From contig CM068581.1 of NCBI GenBank assembly GCA_035048485.1, positions 64,802,381-64,866,380 of the forward strand: a stretch of DNA of 64,000 nt, read 5' to 3'. The number at the start of each line of letters is the position of its first letter. The first letter of the stretch is position 1. Under the pieces are notes generated by a model. That model was not told where the DNA came from. It ran no database searches and worked only from the letters and a program-made list of their open reading frames with translations. The position numbers were made by a program, and so were the translations under genes. The DNA is from Pteria penguin (lineage: Eukaryota; Mollusca; Bivalvia; Pterioida; Pteriidae). Positions 1-11,805 of the stretch are shown one piece after another.

Positions 1-596
1 TTCCTCACATTCAAATCTTTCATTTTATACCGTTTTATTTTGACCTTCACCTTTGACTTGACATTGAATTACAAATTGTTTAAGATTCATGCTCTTTATG
101 ACAATGCCCCACCGGCGAGTTATGTTGTCTTCTGACAACTATTGTTGAACTTTCTTGTCGCAAGTTACATAATACTTCATAAATATATCCTATTTAAATA
201 TGTACTTTCTGTGCGTAATTATTTTGATTTCACATGCATGATATGTAGATTTATCTGCTTACATGTGTTGCTTATCTCATACAAACATTTGTTATTAGGA
301 AATATTTAGAAATACATGTACCAATCACCACCACCCCCTGTCACTCTCACTAAAATCAAACTTTATTTTGATTACCTACAATATCTGTATCATAGATACT
401 ATATATGCCATTTTTCGTTTAAAATGCATTGTGATCTTTATAAAAATGCAAACAATACTATAATGATTTAGTTAATTCTGAATGGGACACCTCTGGCATT
501 GACATGGCTTATAGTGCTAGATGGTATAGAATTACTTGGTGTTGTATTTGTTTTTTCCTATTTATTTTTTCAATGTAATTCCTTTTTACAATTAAT
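1..596. other. AT-rich non-coding edge with one repeat terminus
   Basis: No exon can be supported here. Bases about 99-140 (caccggcgagttatgttgtc) are the reverse complement of 41,233-41,270 (gacaacataactcgccggcg), so this is the end of a minus-oriented copy of the dispersed element seen again near 41.2-41.8 kb. The rest is AT-rich with no recognisable structure. Confidence 0.5.
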
Positions 597-918
597 GTTG
601 GAAATTCCAAGATTAAAGTTTGAATTTCCAATGATTAATGTTAGAATTTCCAAGATTAAAGTTTGAATTTCCAATGTTAAAGTTGGAAATTCCAAGATTA
701 AAGTTGGAATTTCCAGGATTAAAGTTTGAATTTCCAACACAAATGTTGGAATTTCCAACATTAATGTTGGATTTTCCAAGATTAAAGTTGAAATTTCAAA
801 ATTTCAGTTGGAATTTCCAAGATTAATGTTGGAATTTCCAATGTTAAAGTTGGAAATTGCAAGATTAAAGTTGGAATTTCCTAAATGAAAGTTTGAATTT
901 CCAACATTAATGTTGGAA
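597..918. repeat. 21-bp minisatellite, about 15 units
   Basis: Fifteen consecutive units of consensus gttggaatttccaagattaa(a), nearly all 21 bp, with one 20-bp and one 22-bp unit that cancel out. Because 21 is a multiple of 3, most frames stay open and give false heptad-like peptides on both strands (LEFPRLK-type on plus). Each unit centres on the near-palindrome TTGGAATTTCCAA. Units differ by point changes (ggaatttcc, ggaaattcc, tgaatttcc, ggattttcc), which suggests an aged array. Nothing supports translation. Confidence 0.93.
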
Positions 919-1000
919 AAACAAAAAATTAAAATGTTTCAATGCGGCACTAATACGCTTCCGTACTGTCCTTAGATTGATTCTTTTGCTCTCTTTTTAG

Positions 1001-1279
1001 GCCACATGAGCATCTCTTAAGAGATATAATTTGTCAAATATTCTCATCTGGTGCACAAAATTATAACATATATGTTCTAATATTTAATGTAACCACTAGA
1101 TCGATATCACTGCTGGTAGACTGATAGTCACAGAGGGCATCATAAGTCTAGTTTTCAGTACTTTCGTACTGACGTGAATTATATACTTAAAATTTTCTGT
1201 TATGATTTTTTTAATTATTCAAAACTTAAGGAGTATCTCCCTCATACATAGCTCTGTCCTTTGATTATTTTTTTTATTA

Positions 1280-1310
<31 letters not shown>

Positions 1311-1469
1311 ACTCTTTCTGCCACTTTCGCTTTAACTCTGCTCTTCAAATATCTATATATTATTAGAATTCCAAACATTTGGCCATGAGCATCAGTGAAG
1401 AGACATAATTTGTCGAAATACACATTTGGTACACAAAATTATAATACGTATATATGTTCTAATATTTAT
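1001..1469. repeat. Direct duplication of about 85 bp flanking a poly-T tract
   Basis: The segment 1001-1085 (gccacatgagcatctc ... ataatttgtc ... acaaaattataa ... atatgttctaatattta) recurs at 1381-1469 with about 15-20% difference. Between the copies lies a poly-T run at about 1268-1307. This looks like an old local duplication or two copies of one short repeat. It is followed by a short (GATC)n run at about 1489-1512. Confidence 0.75.
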
Positions 1470-1520
1470 TATTTCTGTAATGCTCTCTCAATCGATCGAT
1501 CGATTGATAGATCGAGTACT

Positions 1521-2049
1521 TTATTGCAGTCCATTTAGCAGTCCATTAAAGATGATATTGAATATAATAACAATGGATGAACTAATATCATCACTATAAT
1601 CGCTACATACAATTACAAGAAGTAAAAAATGCTGGGGGTCTTTTTCAGGAATCTTGTCGAAAAATGGGTAAGGATGTAATACTGGCTGAACCGAAGTCCG
1701 AGGAAGAGAACAATTTCCTCGTAAACTTAACAAGTAATAAGCATCATCGTGAGTATCATTCTTATTACAATATACCTGTATATACAGTTGATACATTTCC
1801 ATGAAGTAATACTGCTCCATAGCCACATAGCATCTACCAAAATAATATTCTTTTCTTAACACCAAAAATTTTGTTGCAAATATAGTTTCTCATGAAATAT
1901 ACAATAAAGAAGTACTGAAAGGTTAACACATTTGGAGGTCCATGGAATAAAGGGGCAATATCGCGCACAATGTCATATTCAGACAATTGAACTGAGGAGT
2001 AAGCGTCCACTGCTTGCATGAAACACCCGTCGCAAAAGTCCTGCAACAA
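1521..2049 (-). other. Two unrecognised overlapping open frames, coding status uncertain
   Basis: Minus-strand frames of 71 codons (2049-1834) and 114 codons (1865-1521) overlap out of phase. The first reads DFCDGCFMQAVDAYSSVQLS and onward, just after a plausible acceptor (tcttgttgcag at about 2042-2052). The second contains a fairly protein-like stretch with NKNDTHDDAYYLLSL and PVLHPYPFFDKIPEKDPQHF. I recognise no family, and no convincing donor joins them. They could be exons of a gene extending left, part of the decayed retroelement next door, or chance. Confidence 0.25.
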
Positions 2050-2107
2050 GAATTAAAGTTCAGGAAGTAAATACACACCTATATACAGGTGCTGTTAGTT
2101 ATGACTT

Positions 2108-2440
2108 TTATCTCGAGTTCCTTTGGATATATGATGTTAAAGTGATCTTTAAATAAAGGATCGTTAATCGACCAAATGTCATAGATGTATCTGTTGAACC
2201 GAAATGCTTATTGCTTGTTGCCTTTGGAGAGCAGAGACTGTATGGATTCTGCTTCGTATGAGCACAACAAAATGTAGGCCAGAAGTGGCGCGTAATTTGT
2301 ACCCATGGGAATGCCAACAATCTGCTTGAACACTTTCCCACCAAACATCACAAAAATATTATCTATAAGAAATTCTATCTGTTGAGAATGATCTCTTTTT
2401 CTGTATACTTGCTGTTGAAACTTCCTACACAAAATATGTA
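2108..2440 (-). pseudogene. Penelope-like element reverse transcriptase fragment (decayed)
   Basis: The minus-strand frame contains FLIDNIFVMFGGKVFKQIVG followed by IPMGTNYAPLLAYILLCSYE and AESIQSLL, the characteristic palm region of Penelope-like RTs (IGIPMGTNCAPLLADLFLYSYE type). In the same frame, after SKGNKQ, there is a TAA stop. The frame then resumes as AFRFNRYIYDIWSINDPLFK and IYPKELEIK, the RYIDDVLSIN and PPELEIK region. The catalytic YIDD is changed to YIYD. With an internal stop, a lost catalytic aspartate and no recognisable N-terminal or endonuclease part, this is a dead fragment. Confidence 0.85.
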
Positions 2441-4116
2441 TCTTTCTGGCCTAAACGAGATACTTATACCTGCGAATTGCATTTTTATTAAAGAAGGCGT
2501 TCTGAATAATTGATGTTATTCTGTTTTTCAGTTTTTATGAGGAATGGTAGTATAAATCTGGGAGGGTTGTTTGGGGGATCTCCACCTCTCTCAGTGCTTT
2601 GTCGATCATGGACCGATTTTTATCAGGTTTATCAGGTTATCAAACGCAACATTGAAGTGCTTCCTAAAACCTTGTGCAGTGAATCATACGAAAATAACAT
2701 GATAATAAAGGTAAACATATTGGATGCTTCTATTGTTAAGAGCAGCATTCACTAAATGTTATTTTCGCAAGAAACAACATACCTTTTATAGATAACAAGT
2801 TAAGTCATTTGTGACTAATTATTTTCACGGACTTTTGTGTGAATCGAAATCGGGATTGACACGAAATTAAGATTTTCACAAATAGAGTAAAATTACAGTG
2901 CGGTCGAACGGAGGAGGACGCCAGCCGGCCCAAATGTTCAAGATCAGTGACAACCCTCCTCCCTCTTTTCTCATGGGATTCTAGTTTCCCTGATAGTGTC
3001 GTCACCATACCGGTGTAACAATCATGTTAACGCAAAGACAAAAACTTTAAAGCTTTAGATCTGGGTATATATAAAATTTAAATGACAGCATAAGAAATTT
3101 ATGTAGAGACCATCACGACGATTTGGTTAGATAGGTAAGGTAGTGCTAAAACTACCGTGCAGATAACCTTTTGAACCGAAGTTCACGAAACTCTTAAAAT
3201 GTGACTTTTCAATAATACGTATCCAGCGGAATATCCCATCCCAATTTCTACGTTGATCTAGTATACAACTAAGGAGGGTTAAATGTTCCGATAATTTCAT
3301 ATCGGCAGGTTCTAAACTTATTAAACGCCTTCGACATTGACAGTAAGACCCCGAGATCATCGCTAAGACCGTAGTTCTTGTATTGGGTCCCTCTACAACC
3401 CAATACAGATTTTTGCTTGAGCGTTGCACGCTGACTAACAGGGCGGTAGGGATTCTATGACGGGCTTTGTCCAAACCTTTTCAGAAGAGACAAGGTCCTG
3501 ATCCTTGTTCCCTCTGACTGTTAGTCGGGACTCCTATTGATCAAAGATCCGAGCTCGGCTTACAGACGGACAGAACACGGTTTATTTATGTTTATGTCGC
3601 CTTACATATTTTTGATAGCAATATATTATTCTATAAACGTTTCGTGTGTAATAAAATTTTATGACCTCTCTTCTTGAGAAACCTGTTGATCCTTGTTCTC
3701 TGTATAGAGGATTATTTATAAATTTTTTAATGTGTGTCTTATGTTTGTGTTACTTTTGCGGTGAGTGGGAAGGTAGGCGCCCGTAAACCAGTTAATCACA
3801 CCAATAGAATAACGTTTTGTTACTTCAATTGACCGTCCCAAGTCGGTATCGTAACCGCAGCACGATCAAATATTTTTGTAATGTCGTTTTTCCTCGTATA
3901 TTCCACTATTATCATGTTTTGTGTACATGTCCTTGGTTATTTTTGTCATACAGCTTTGTCAGATGTCTTCAGTTTTCTCTTCGATACGAGAAACAAGATT
4001 GCAACATCCCCCCCCCCCAAAAAAAAGAAAAAATAACGAAAACACAAAACACCAAAAGAACAAAAAAAAAACCCAAAAAACACTCGGTTGAAATATGTTT
4101 ACTATGTATATTGCAG
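2441..4116. other. Non-coding stretch upstream of the lectin exon
   Basis: No exon with both good splice signals and recognisable protein was found. Bases 3,120-3,600 have a less AT-rich, more complex composition than their surroundings and hold a 115-codon minus-strand frame (3474-3127) with no recognisable domain; this may be an old transposon segment. Bases 4,010-4,080 are a C- then A-rich low-complexity run just before the lectin acceptor. I could not find the other half of the lectin domain here. Confidence 0.4.
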
Positions 4117-4328
4117 TTATCTGGTTAGGTGCAAGCGATGTGGATACAGAGGGCGTATGGTTATTCTTCTCAGATAACAGTCAACTTACCTGGACTAACT
4201 GGTATTCCGGCAGAATTGGAAGCAAAGATCAGAACTGTGTAGTCGTCTTAAGAGTCATGAATGAATGGTACCCTGTAGGCTGTAATTTTACTACATCAAT
4301 GGTTGTCTGTCAGTATAACATAAATTAA
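4117..4328 (+). CDS. C-type lectin-like domain, terminal coding exon
   Basis: The sequence opens after an acceptor (atgtatattgcag, ending 4116) and runs to TAA at 4326-4328. The encoded segment begins (V)IWLGASDVDTEGVW, continues with LTWTNWYSG and QNCVVV, and ends with EWYPVGCNFTTSMVVCQY. This is the second half of a CTLD: the WIGL-like core, the W..W pair, and three conserved cysteines (QNC, GCN, VCQY). The long-loop EPN/QPD motif is replaced by SGRIGSKDQNC, and the WND motif by WYP, so calcium-dependent sugar binding in the usual way is unlikely. The exon needs one nucleotide from an upstream exon to complete its first codon. The first half of the domain was not found in 1-4,116; it may lie left of the window, or this may be an isolated remnant. 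Confidence 0.8.
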
Positions 4329-6267
4329 AACCATTCAACACAAACACTGTATTTTGAAGAATATTCTACTATGTATTATCTGCAGTGGATTGTGTCATGT
4401 GTGGGAGTAAGACGTCATAAAGCCTGACTGTGCTTTATTATTGACTGGAGTAGAGGCCTCAAAGATTCAAATGACTGGAATTCCTATAGATAACCAATGA
4501 AGGAGGTCTCACTGAAAATTAATAATTAGATATTTTTATACTTCATGTAATACCAAGTATATTCCACAGTGGCGGATACAAGATTTCTAAAAAGGGGGCA
4601 GGGGGATACGTGAAAATCAATTATCAGCCAAACCATTCAGCCATTTTGAGATGTGGCGAAAAGAAGGGGAGGGGGGGGGGGTTTCAACCTCCCTCCCTTC
4701 TCTATAACCGCTACTGATTCACTGTAGAAAATATATCATGATTTCAAAAGGATTTCACGGGCTTTTTTCCTTTGCTGTGCTGTAAAAGTTATTCCCTTTA
4801 TTTATCGTATAAATAATGGTGTGAAAATCTGTTAAATCTGTTGAAACGATCTACAATACTATATATGGGCAGCATTATACCGAGTTCTTCTCCTGTAAAA
4901 TACGAAAATAAATGGTGTCACATATTTCGCCAGGTAAAGGAACGCAAAGAAAAAATAAACACTTTTTGGATGTAAAAAAAAATGGATATAATGTATCTAA
5001 AATGTATCATTGATTTTTTTCGTCATTGTAGTGTCCACATATATGTTTTCATCATCTCTTATTAATTTGAGTCTTTGTCATGGAGTTAAAATTTATGATA
5101 TAGTTGCGCATTTTTCATTCACCCCTTCCCTTTCTTTCTATAGTAATAGTAGTAATTTTTGTTGTTATAGTATACGCTATTATCTTGAGCAATTAAAAAT
5201 TATTGAAATAATATTCCATTAGTCTCTGATTAGAAATCTAGAGAGATAAAACTTTCTCCGTAAAACCATTTTGAACATAGCATAGAATCAGAGACAAATC
5301 ACTGAAATCCCAAAATATCAGAATATTATTTTCGCTTCGTGTCGCTAAATCAGTTTGAACATCTGTTAGAATTTAAGATGACATCGGTAAATTATGTGGA
5401 AATTTATGTGGAAATTATGTGGAAATGCTTTTTGATATAAATGATGTTGAATACACAAATTTCGTATTTCACATGATACAAGGGGCCTAATGCCCTACAA
5501 ATGACTTTTGTCAGAATTTTCATTATGACATCTATGCTTGGATTGTTACGCCATAATAAAATGACGCAACTTTAAACGACAATACATCGTATGCTGCGCA
5601 TTATATATTAAGAGAACTAATATGAAAAAGGTTTATTGGGCCTTTTTTGTAATGATGAGTTATCTACCCTTTCGGTAGGTATCTAACGTACTACAAAATT
5701 GGTTGATTTTCAAAACAAATATTGCAATTATTGGAGGATAATATGGGTTGACAGATGCCCTCAAGTAAGGTGACGTAGTAAGGCATCTCGAATATTCAAT
5801 TTGATAGCGGCACACTGCTAGTTTTTGTATATTTAACATTATCCAATATCATTCAAATGTTTTATTTATTGTTTGTAATTTACTGGATCATATTCGACTG
5901 GCTTGTCTTGAATGTATAGCTAGAATTGGATCATCATGTCCGTCAGACTTGAGTTCAATCATACCACTTAGTCGGTGTCTATTCACATTCTTTTGTGTAT
6001 ATGATTGTTTTTACACTGCGAGGAATGATTATTGATCTTAACTGTGTATGGAGGATTTATGTATACTCAATAGTGACACAGTTGCGTAGAACCGGTTACC
6101 GTCAGATTTGGGATAGCTGGCTTTTATTTAATTTATATTCTATGTGATGCAATCATCTTCATGAAAATATTGCTTGATTTGGTAATAAAATACTTTAGGT
6201 CATTTGGTGTTATACTTTTATGTAACATATTTGTTGGTACTTGATTATTTACTCTGATGTAATAACA
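4329..6267. other. AT-rich intergenic stretch
   Basis: No gene is supported. It contains a G-run at about 4,670-4,681, a short triplication of ttatgtggaaa at about 5,392-5,426, and AT-rich sequence with only short chance frames. ATTAAA overlapping the lectin stop (about 4,323) is a possible weak poly(A) signal. Confidence 0.4.
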
Positions 6268-6490
6268 AGAGACCTAAATGAGACTTTATCGCTCATCTCA
6301 GCACTTTGAGAACATTTGAGAAATTTAGAATGTATTAGAAGGTCTTCTAATAAAAGTTTCCTTTTCAGAAATTTTATTTCAAAATTTAACCAAAACACCT
6401 AAGGGAGACCTTGAGTACTTCACCCGTATAAAATTTGATCAAAATCCCTCTGGCACTTCCGAGGAAGTCGAAAGTATAAAAAAAACCCCT
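6268..6490 (+). mobile_element. Diverged 5' fragment of the 'agaggcccaagtgggcc' element
   Basis: The start agagacctaaatgagact, then atcgctcatctcag, matches the 5' terminus of the elements at 9,751, 11,973 and 31,900 (agaggcccaagtgggcct, then atcgctcacctgag) with several differences. The later phrase gaccttgagtacttcac ... tttgatcaaaatcc ... gaagtcgaaagt matches the 3' part of those elements. This is therefore an internally deleted old copy. Confidence 0.65.
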
Positions 6491-6745
6491 AGGAACTTAT
6501 TCTCAAGCAAATGTATCGCAAATTGGGTCATGTAACCAATCCGACTTCCAGAACATGGTGGACGGAAAATCTCGTCTCCTCCATGAAACATTTTATTATC
6601 TTATATTACTTAGATAGGACAAACACTGTATGCTGCAAAAGGGTATTCTAGTGAATACATTTGATATAGCATATACACACAAAAGTTGTCAGGAGATAAC
6701 ATAGTTCGACTGCCACATTAACAAAAATTCTGACACACACAAAAA

Positions 6746-7681
6746 AACTAGAGCTGTCCTAACGGGACAAATACCCCCCGTGGCAAAACAAAGTTGAAAC
6801 ATGCAATACGTAAGACCCAAGATACATCACTGGTATAAACGTAATGGATGTCCCACTTGTACATTTTGAGGTATAATGAAAGAAAACAATCTGGTTTGTG
6901 TGCATTCTGACCTTTACCTTGGTTCACGGTCATTACACATCCTTGGATTCTAAGCAACGATTCTGTGAAATATTACTGAAATCTGTGCACAGGGTAAGAA
7001 GTTATGGCCCGGACAAGCTTTAACTTATTGTGTCTATTATGACCTTGACCTTTGACCTATGACCTGGGCTCAAAGTCAAGACACATCCTTGGATCCTAAG
7101 TAACAATTCCGTAAATTATTACTGAAATCTGTGCACAGGGGAAGAAGTTATGTCTTGGACAAATTTTACTTATTGTGTCTATTATGACCTCGAACTTTGA
7201 CCTTGGTTCAATAATTATGACCTTGACCTTTGATCTATGACCTTGGTTCAAGGTCATGACACATCCTTGGATAAGCAACAACTCTGTGAAATATTATTGA
7301 AATCTGTGCACAGGGTGAGGAGTTATGGCCCAGACAGTTTTACTGATTGTGTCTATTATGACCTTGACCTTTGACCTTGGTTTTAAGTCATGACGTACCT
7401 TTGGATCCAACCCAACAATTCTGTGAAATATTTTTGAAATCCGTGGACAGGGAAAGAAGTTATCGCCCGGACAACGTTTCACTTATTGTGTCTATTATGA
7501 CCTTGACCTTTGACCTTAATTCAAGGTTATGACACACCCCTGGATCCTAAGCAACAATTCTGTGAAATATTTTTGAAATCTGTGCACAAGGTGAGAAGTT
7601 ATGGCCTGGACAAGGTTTGGTGGACAGACGGACAGGGTGATTCCTATATACCCCCTAAACTTTGTTTGCAGTGGGTATAAA
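6746..7681 (+). mobile_element. Non-autonomous element with GACCTTGACCTTTGACC array
   Basis: It begins aactagagct followed by the hairpin GTCC-taacg-GGAC (6756-6768) and AAATACCCCCC. It ends gacggacagggtgattccta, tatacccccta and gcagtgggtataa. The interior is about five tandem units of roughly 140-180 bp, each with acatccttggatcctaagca, atctgtgcacaggg and gttatggcccggacaa, separated by GACCTTGACCTTTGACC strings. No protein is encoded. Related copies are at 34,846, 47,446, 49,803 and 55,455. Confidence 0.8.
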
Positions 7682-9575
7682 AATGATTTGCCTAAGGTTG
7701 TGAACAAGAAACCACTAAAGACGGTATGGCTGGATTGCAAAGCAAATTCAAAACAAAGTCAAGGTACCAATGCCAAAAGTCATTGCATCAATTGAAAGCA
7801 CTGGTCATAAAGAAATGTGTGAAATATCACAGCCGTACCCCTATTAATTAAAGAGATATAGCTAAAGTTAAAATTTTTTTAAGTAGGTCAAAGTTCAAGG
7901 TCAAGGGTCATTAGGTCAAAAGTCATGTCAGAATTTGAAAGCTCTGGAATCTATGTGTAAAGTATTATGTTTATACTCCCCGTAGTTGCTGAGATTTTGC
8001 TTCAACCAGAAACTTAACCAAAATGTTGACAGACAGACAGACATCGCCAATCCATAGACCAGAACTGCTTTGCAATCCGGTCAGAAATAGGTAGAACATT
8101 CAATATAATAATCATAGGGTCAATAGTGGTAGTCAGAAAGAAAAGGAACTGCAGTATAACGTGTTAATATTGTTTATATGCTCACTATGATAAAAGATAA
8201 ATGATAAATGAAAGAAAACGTGAAAGTCAAGCTCACAAGGTAAACAAAAGCAACGCCTTAAATTGCATAATACACCCGTCCCTTAAACTGAAGTGGGAAA
8301 CATAAGTCATGTGACCTTGACTTTGCATAAATTACCTTGGTTCAATATCATGACACATCCTTGAGTTCTGGGCAACAAATTTGTGAAAAAAATGTTCCAA
8401 TCCATACATGCATTAAAAAGTTATGGCGCAGAGAAAAATTTAATTGACATTAGACATGTGACCTTGACGTTGAAGATGTGACATTAATTCAAGGTCGTGA
8501 CACACCCTTTGGTTCTGAGCAACAATTCTGTAAAATATGATTCAAATCCGCAAGGTGTAAAAAGTTGTGGCCTGCACAAAGATTTACCAATCATATGCAC
8601 TGCAACACTGACCTTGCAGATATGACCTCGGTGCAAGGTTAAGACACACCCTTGGGTTATTGGGAACAATTCTGAGAAATATTATTCCAATCTATGCTAG
8701 AGGTAACAAACTACGTCCCATAAAAATACTGACCTATCATTTGAAATGTGACCTTGACCTTGCAGATGTTACGTTTGTTTAAAATCATGGCACACCCTTG
8801 GGACCTGGCCAAAATTCTGTGAAATATTATTCCAATCCATGCAATAAAGTTATGGCTCAGACAAAGATTGATCCATCATACATGTTGTATGTATTGCGAC
8901 CTTGACCTTGCAGATGAGATATTTGGTAAAGGTCATGACACACCCATGGGTTCCTGACAACAATTCTGTGAATATTCTATAAACCCTTGCGAGGCATAAC
9001 CAGAGGTGCCACAGTCACTGGATCACCGCCTGCTGTGGCAAAACTTAATGTCCTACATTTTGACCCCACATCAACCCCAAGGGTGTGTGATGTAAGTCAA
9101 GTGAGAAAAACTCTTAGGTGAACTAACAGTCTGAGTTTGGTTACTGTATCTCCATCTAAACTTTTAATATTTCAATGTCCTACATTATGACCCCACCCCT
9201 ACCACCTGGGGAATGTGGTGTCAGTCAAGTGTGAGAAACCTTAGGTGAACTAACAGTCGAAGTTTAGTTACTATATAGAAAAGTAAAATGGACTAAAGTG
9301 TCACAAATGGTATGAAAGAGATAAAGCTAAACACATTATCAATCTGTGTTCACCGAAATCAAGGTCAAGGTCATAATATTTCGGGACAGTCGGAGTCCGA
9401 AAAGACTCATCAATACCTACAAACCCACATAAGTATCATTAATGGTATTCAAGAGACTAAGCTAAACACATATTGTTGGCGCCATTTGGATGGATGGGCA
9501 CACAGACAGAGGGATGGACAGACAGACTTCACAAATTCATAGACCAGACTTGCTTTGCAATGTGGTCAACAAAAG
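7682..9575. repeat. Composite of diverged GACCTTGACC-type repeats
   Basis: Two segments end alike: catagaccag...ctgctttgcaatccggtca near 8,055-8,088 and catagaccag...cttgctttgcaatgtggtca near 9,538-9,569, each preceded by gacagacagac. This marks the shared 3' end of one family. Between them are tandem units containing tgaccttgaccttgcagat and gacacacccttgggt (about 8,300-9,000), then ttatgaccccac...ggtgaactaacagt units (about 9,050-9,270). No coding sequence. Confidence 0.7.
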
Positions 9576-9587
9576 TATAAAAAAAGC

Positions 9588-11805
9588 AAAAACATTGAAA
9601 TTTCAACCCTTTTATTCTATTATAGCTAATGATCCTGCCCCCAGGGCTAAATCAGAGAAGTTGTAATGATATGGGACATGGGTAGATACTGTAATTCATT
9701 AATATATTTCATTAGCATAACAAAAGTTTAAAAAGAAACAAACAAAAACAAGAGGCCCAAGTGGGCCTATATCGCTCACCTGAGTACCTAGATGATCAGT
9801 CATGCATGAAGGAAGAATTTATTTATTTTTGCATTAATGTGACTAAGTCAACACAGATGTTGAAAATATGTCAAATTTTATTTCAGGCTAGAATAAAAAA
9901 CAACACTTTTTTGCACATCCATTCAGGTGATTTTGATATTAAGCATTTCTTTTGTCTCTGCAAGAAGTCATCCAGGGCAACAAGTTAGTCATTTTCTTTA
10001 GGTGGGGCCTTTTGTTGACCGATTTCAAGTCTGGGTCATGAACAACAATTGTTTCAAATATTGTCCAGATCTAACTTAAAATTGCCTAATTTCATATGTT
10101 GAGTGTTGAGAAACATCTAAAAATTTATTTAGATGTGTAAAGAAATGAAAAAAAAGTTTTTGACCACAGCTGGATTTGAACCGCTACTCTCCATATTTCA
10201 ATTACCAAGTGGTATATGTACCATTGTGAGAACTGCTTTTTAGACATGGTGGCATTATCTGTTAAGCAATTTGGATGAAATTTACCAAATTGATAGAGGA
10301 CCTTTAGTACTTCATGTATTCCATGTTTCATTAAAATCTTTCATGTGGTATAACAGAAGTGAAAAATGTGATTGAATTGTTCCTATACACCCTCATTTGG
10401 AAGTCTTAAAAAATTCATAGAAAATCCAAAAATTGAGATATTGACAAAATTCTTTCAAAGTAACAATCCTAACCATAATTATGATCACAATAGTTCATAA
10501 AAAATCATCATTATCAATTAACTAGGAAATATGACACTTTTTTTCTGCATTGAATCACCAAGTCCAAAGAAATGTCGAAAAAAAATTTTAAAATTTGATT
10601 TTGGAAGGGAACCAAAATGACAACACGTCTTCACTCATCCCTCTAGATCATTTCTATGCATTCTGTTTGTCTCTGTATACAGCCCGTATGAAAAAGAATA
10701 TTGCTAAAGGAGGGAACTCTTTTGTGACCTACTTTTGACTATGGTGGCGCCACCTGTAAAGAGGTCTGGACGAAAACAACAGAATTTGTAGAGAATCATA
10801 AGTGACTTATTTCTACCAAGATTTATTAAAATCCTTCAAACAGTTTTGTAGAAAAAGTTGAAAATGTGAAAAATGGCCAACCCCCCCCCCTTTTTTTGGA
10901 AGTCTTAAACGTAAAATTCCTAATTTCATATGTTGAGTGTTGAGAAACATCTAAAAACTTATTTAGATGTGTAAAAAAAAAAAAAAATTTTTTTGACCAC
11001 AGCTGGATTTGAACCGCTACTCTCCATATTTCAATTACCAAGTGGTATTTGTACCATTGTGAGACCTACTTTTTAGACATGGTGGCATTATCTGTTAACC
11101 AATTTGGATGAAATATACCAAATTGATAGAGGACTTTTAAAACTTCATGTATTCCATGTTTCATTAAAATCTTTCATGTGGTTTTGTAGAAAAAGTTGAA
11201 AATGTGAAAAATGGCCAACCCCCCCCCCCCCCCCTTTTTTTGGAAGTCTTTAAAAATTCATAAAAAATCCAAAAATTGAGATAATGACAAAATTCTTTCA
11301 CAATAATATTCCTTACCACAATTATGATCAAAATAGTCATTAAGAAATCATCAATATCAATTAACTGAAAAACATGACACTTTTTTTCATTGAAATGACT
11401 AAGTCCAGAAACACGTCAAAAAAGCGTAAATTTCTATTTGACGGATCTTAACCACGAACACAATTTTTAATAACCCATCTTTATAGATTGTTGAAATGCA
11501 ATTAGTTTCCCCATTTATGTACTGGTTCTGGAGAAGAAGATGTTTGAAGAGGGGTACCCTTTTGGGCACTTTTGGTCCCACCCTGGATCCACCCCTGAGG
11601 GAATCTGGATCCCGAACACAATTTTAGTAGGGGACCTTGAGTACATCGTTTACATAAAGTTTGATCCAAATCTGCAATGTAGTTCCAGAGAAGAAGTCGA
11701 AAATGTGAAAAAGTTAACGACGACGACGGACAACGACGACGATGACGACGGACGGCGCACTATGACTATAGCTCACTTGAGCCTTTGGCTCAGGTGAGCT
11801 AAAAA
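9588..11805 (+). repeat. Tandem duplication unit 1 (flank plus hairpin-ended element)
   Basis: About 160 bp of flank (9,588-9,750; acccttttattctattatagc, then gatatgggacatgggtaga) precedes an element at 9,751-11,802. The same flank plus element recurs from 11,806 with a period of about 2.22 kb. The element starts with the hairpin AGGCCC-aagt-GGGCCT and ends with a GAC/GACGG-rich tract, the hairpin GAGCC-ttt-GGCTC, then aggtgagCTAA. Inside, a block of about 830 bp (from about 10,090 and again from about 10,920) is itself duplicated. C-runs at 10,880 and 11,219 interrupt it. Confidence 0.85.

Noticed and set aside
570..826. Heptad-repeat peptides (LEFPRLK type) as a coiled-coil or antifreeze-like gene
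   Set aside because: The 21-bp unit is open on both strands simply because it lacks stops; the array is a minisatellite.
3127..3474. 115-codon minus-strand frame as part of the Penelope element
   Set aside because: It does not resemble the N-terminal part of Penelope-like RTs, and no continuous similarity connects it with 2,440.
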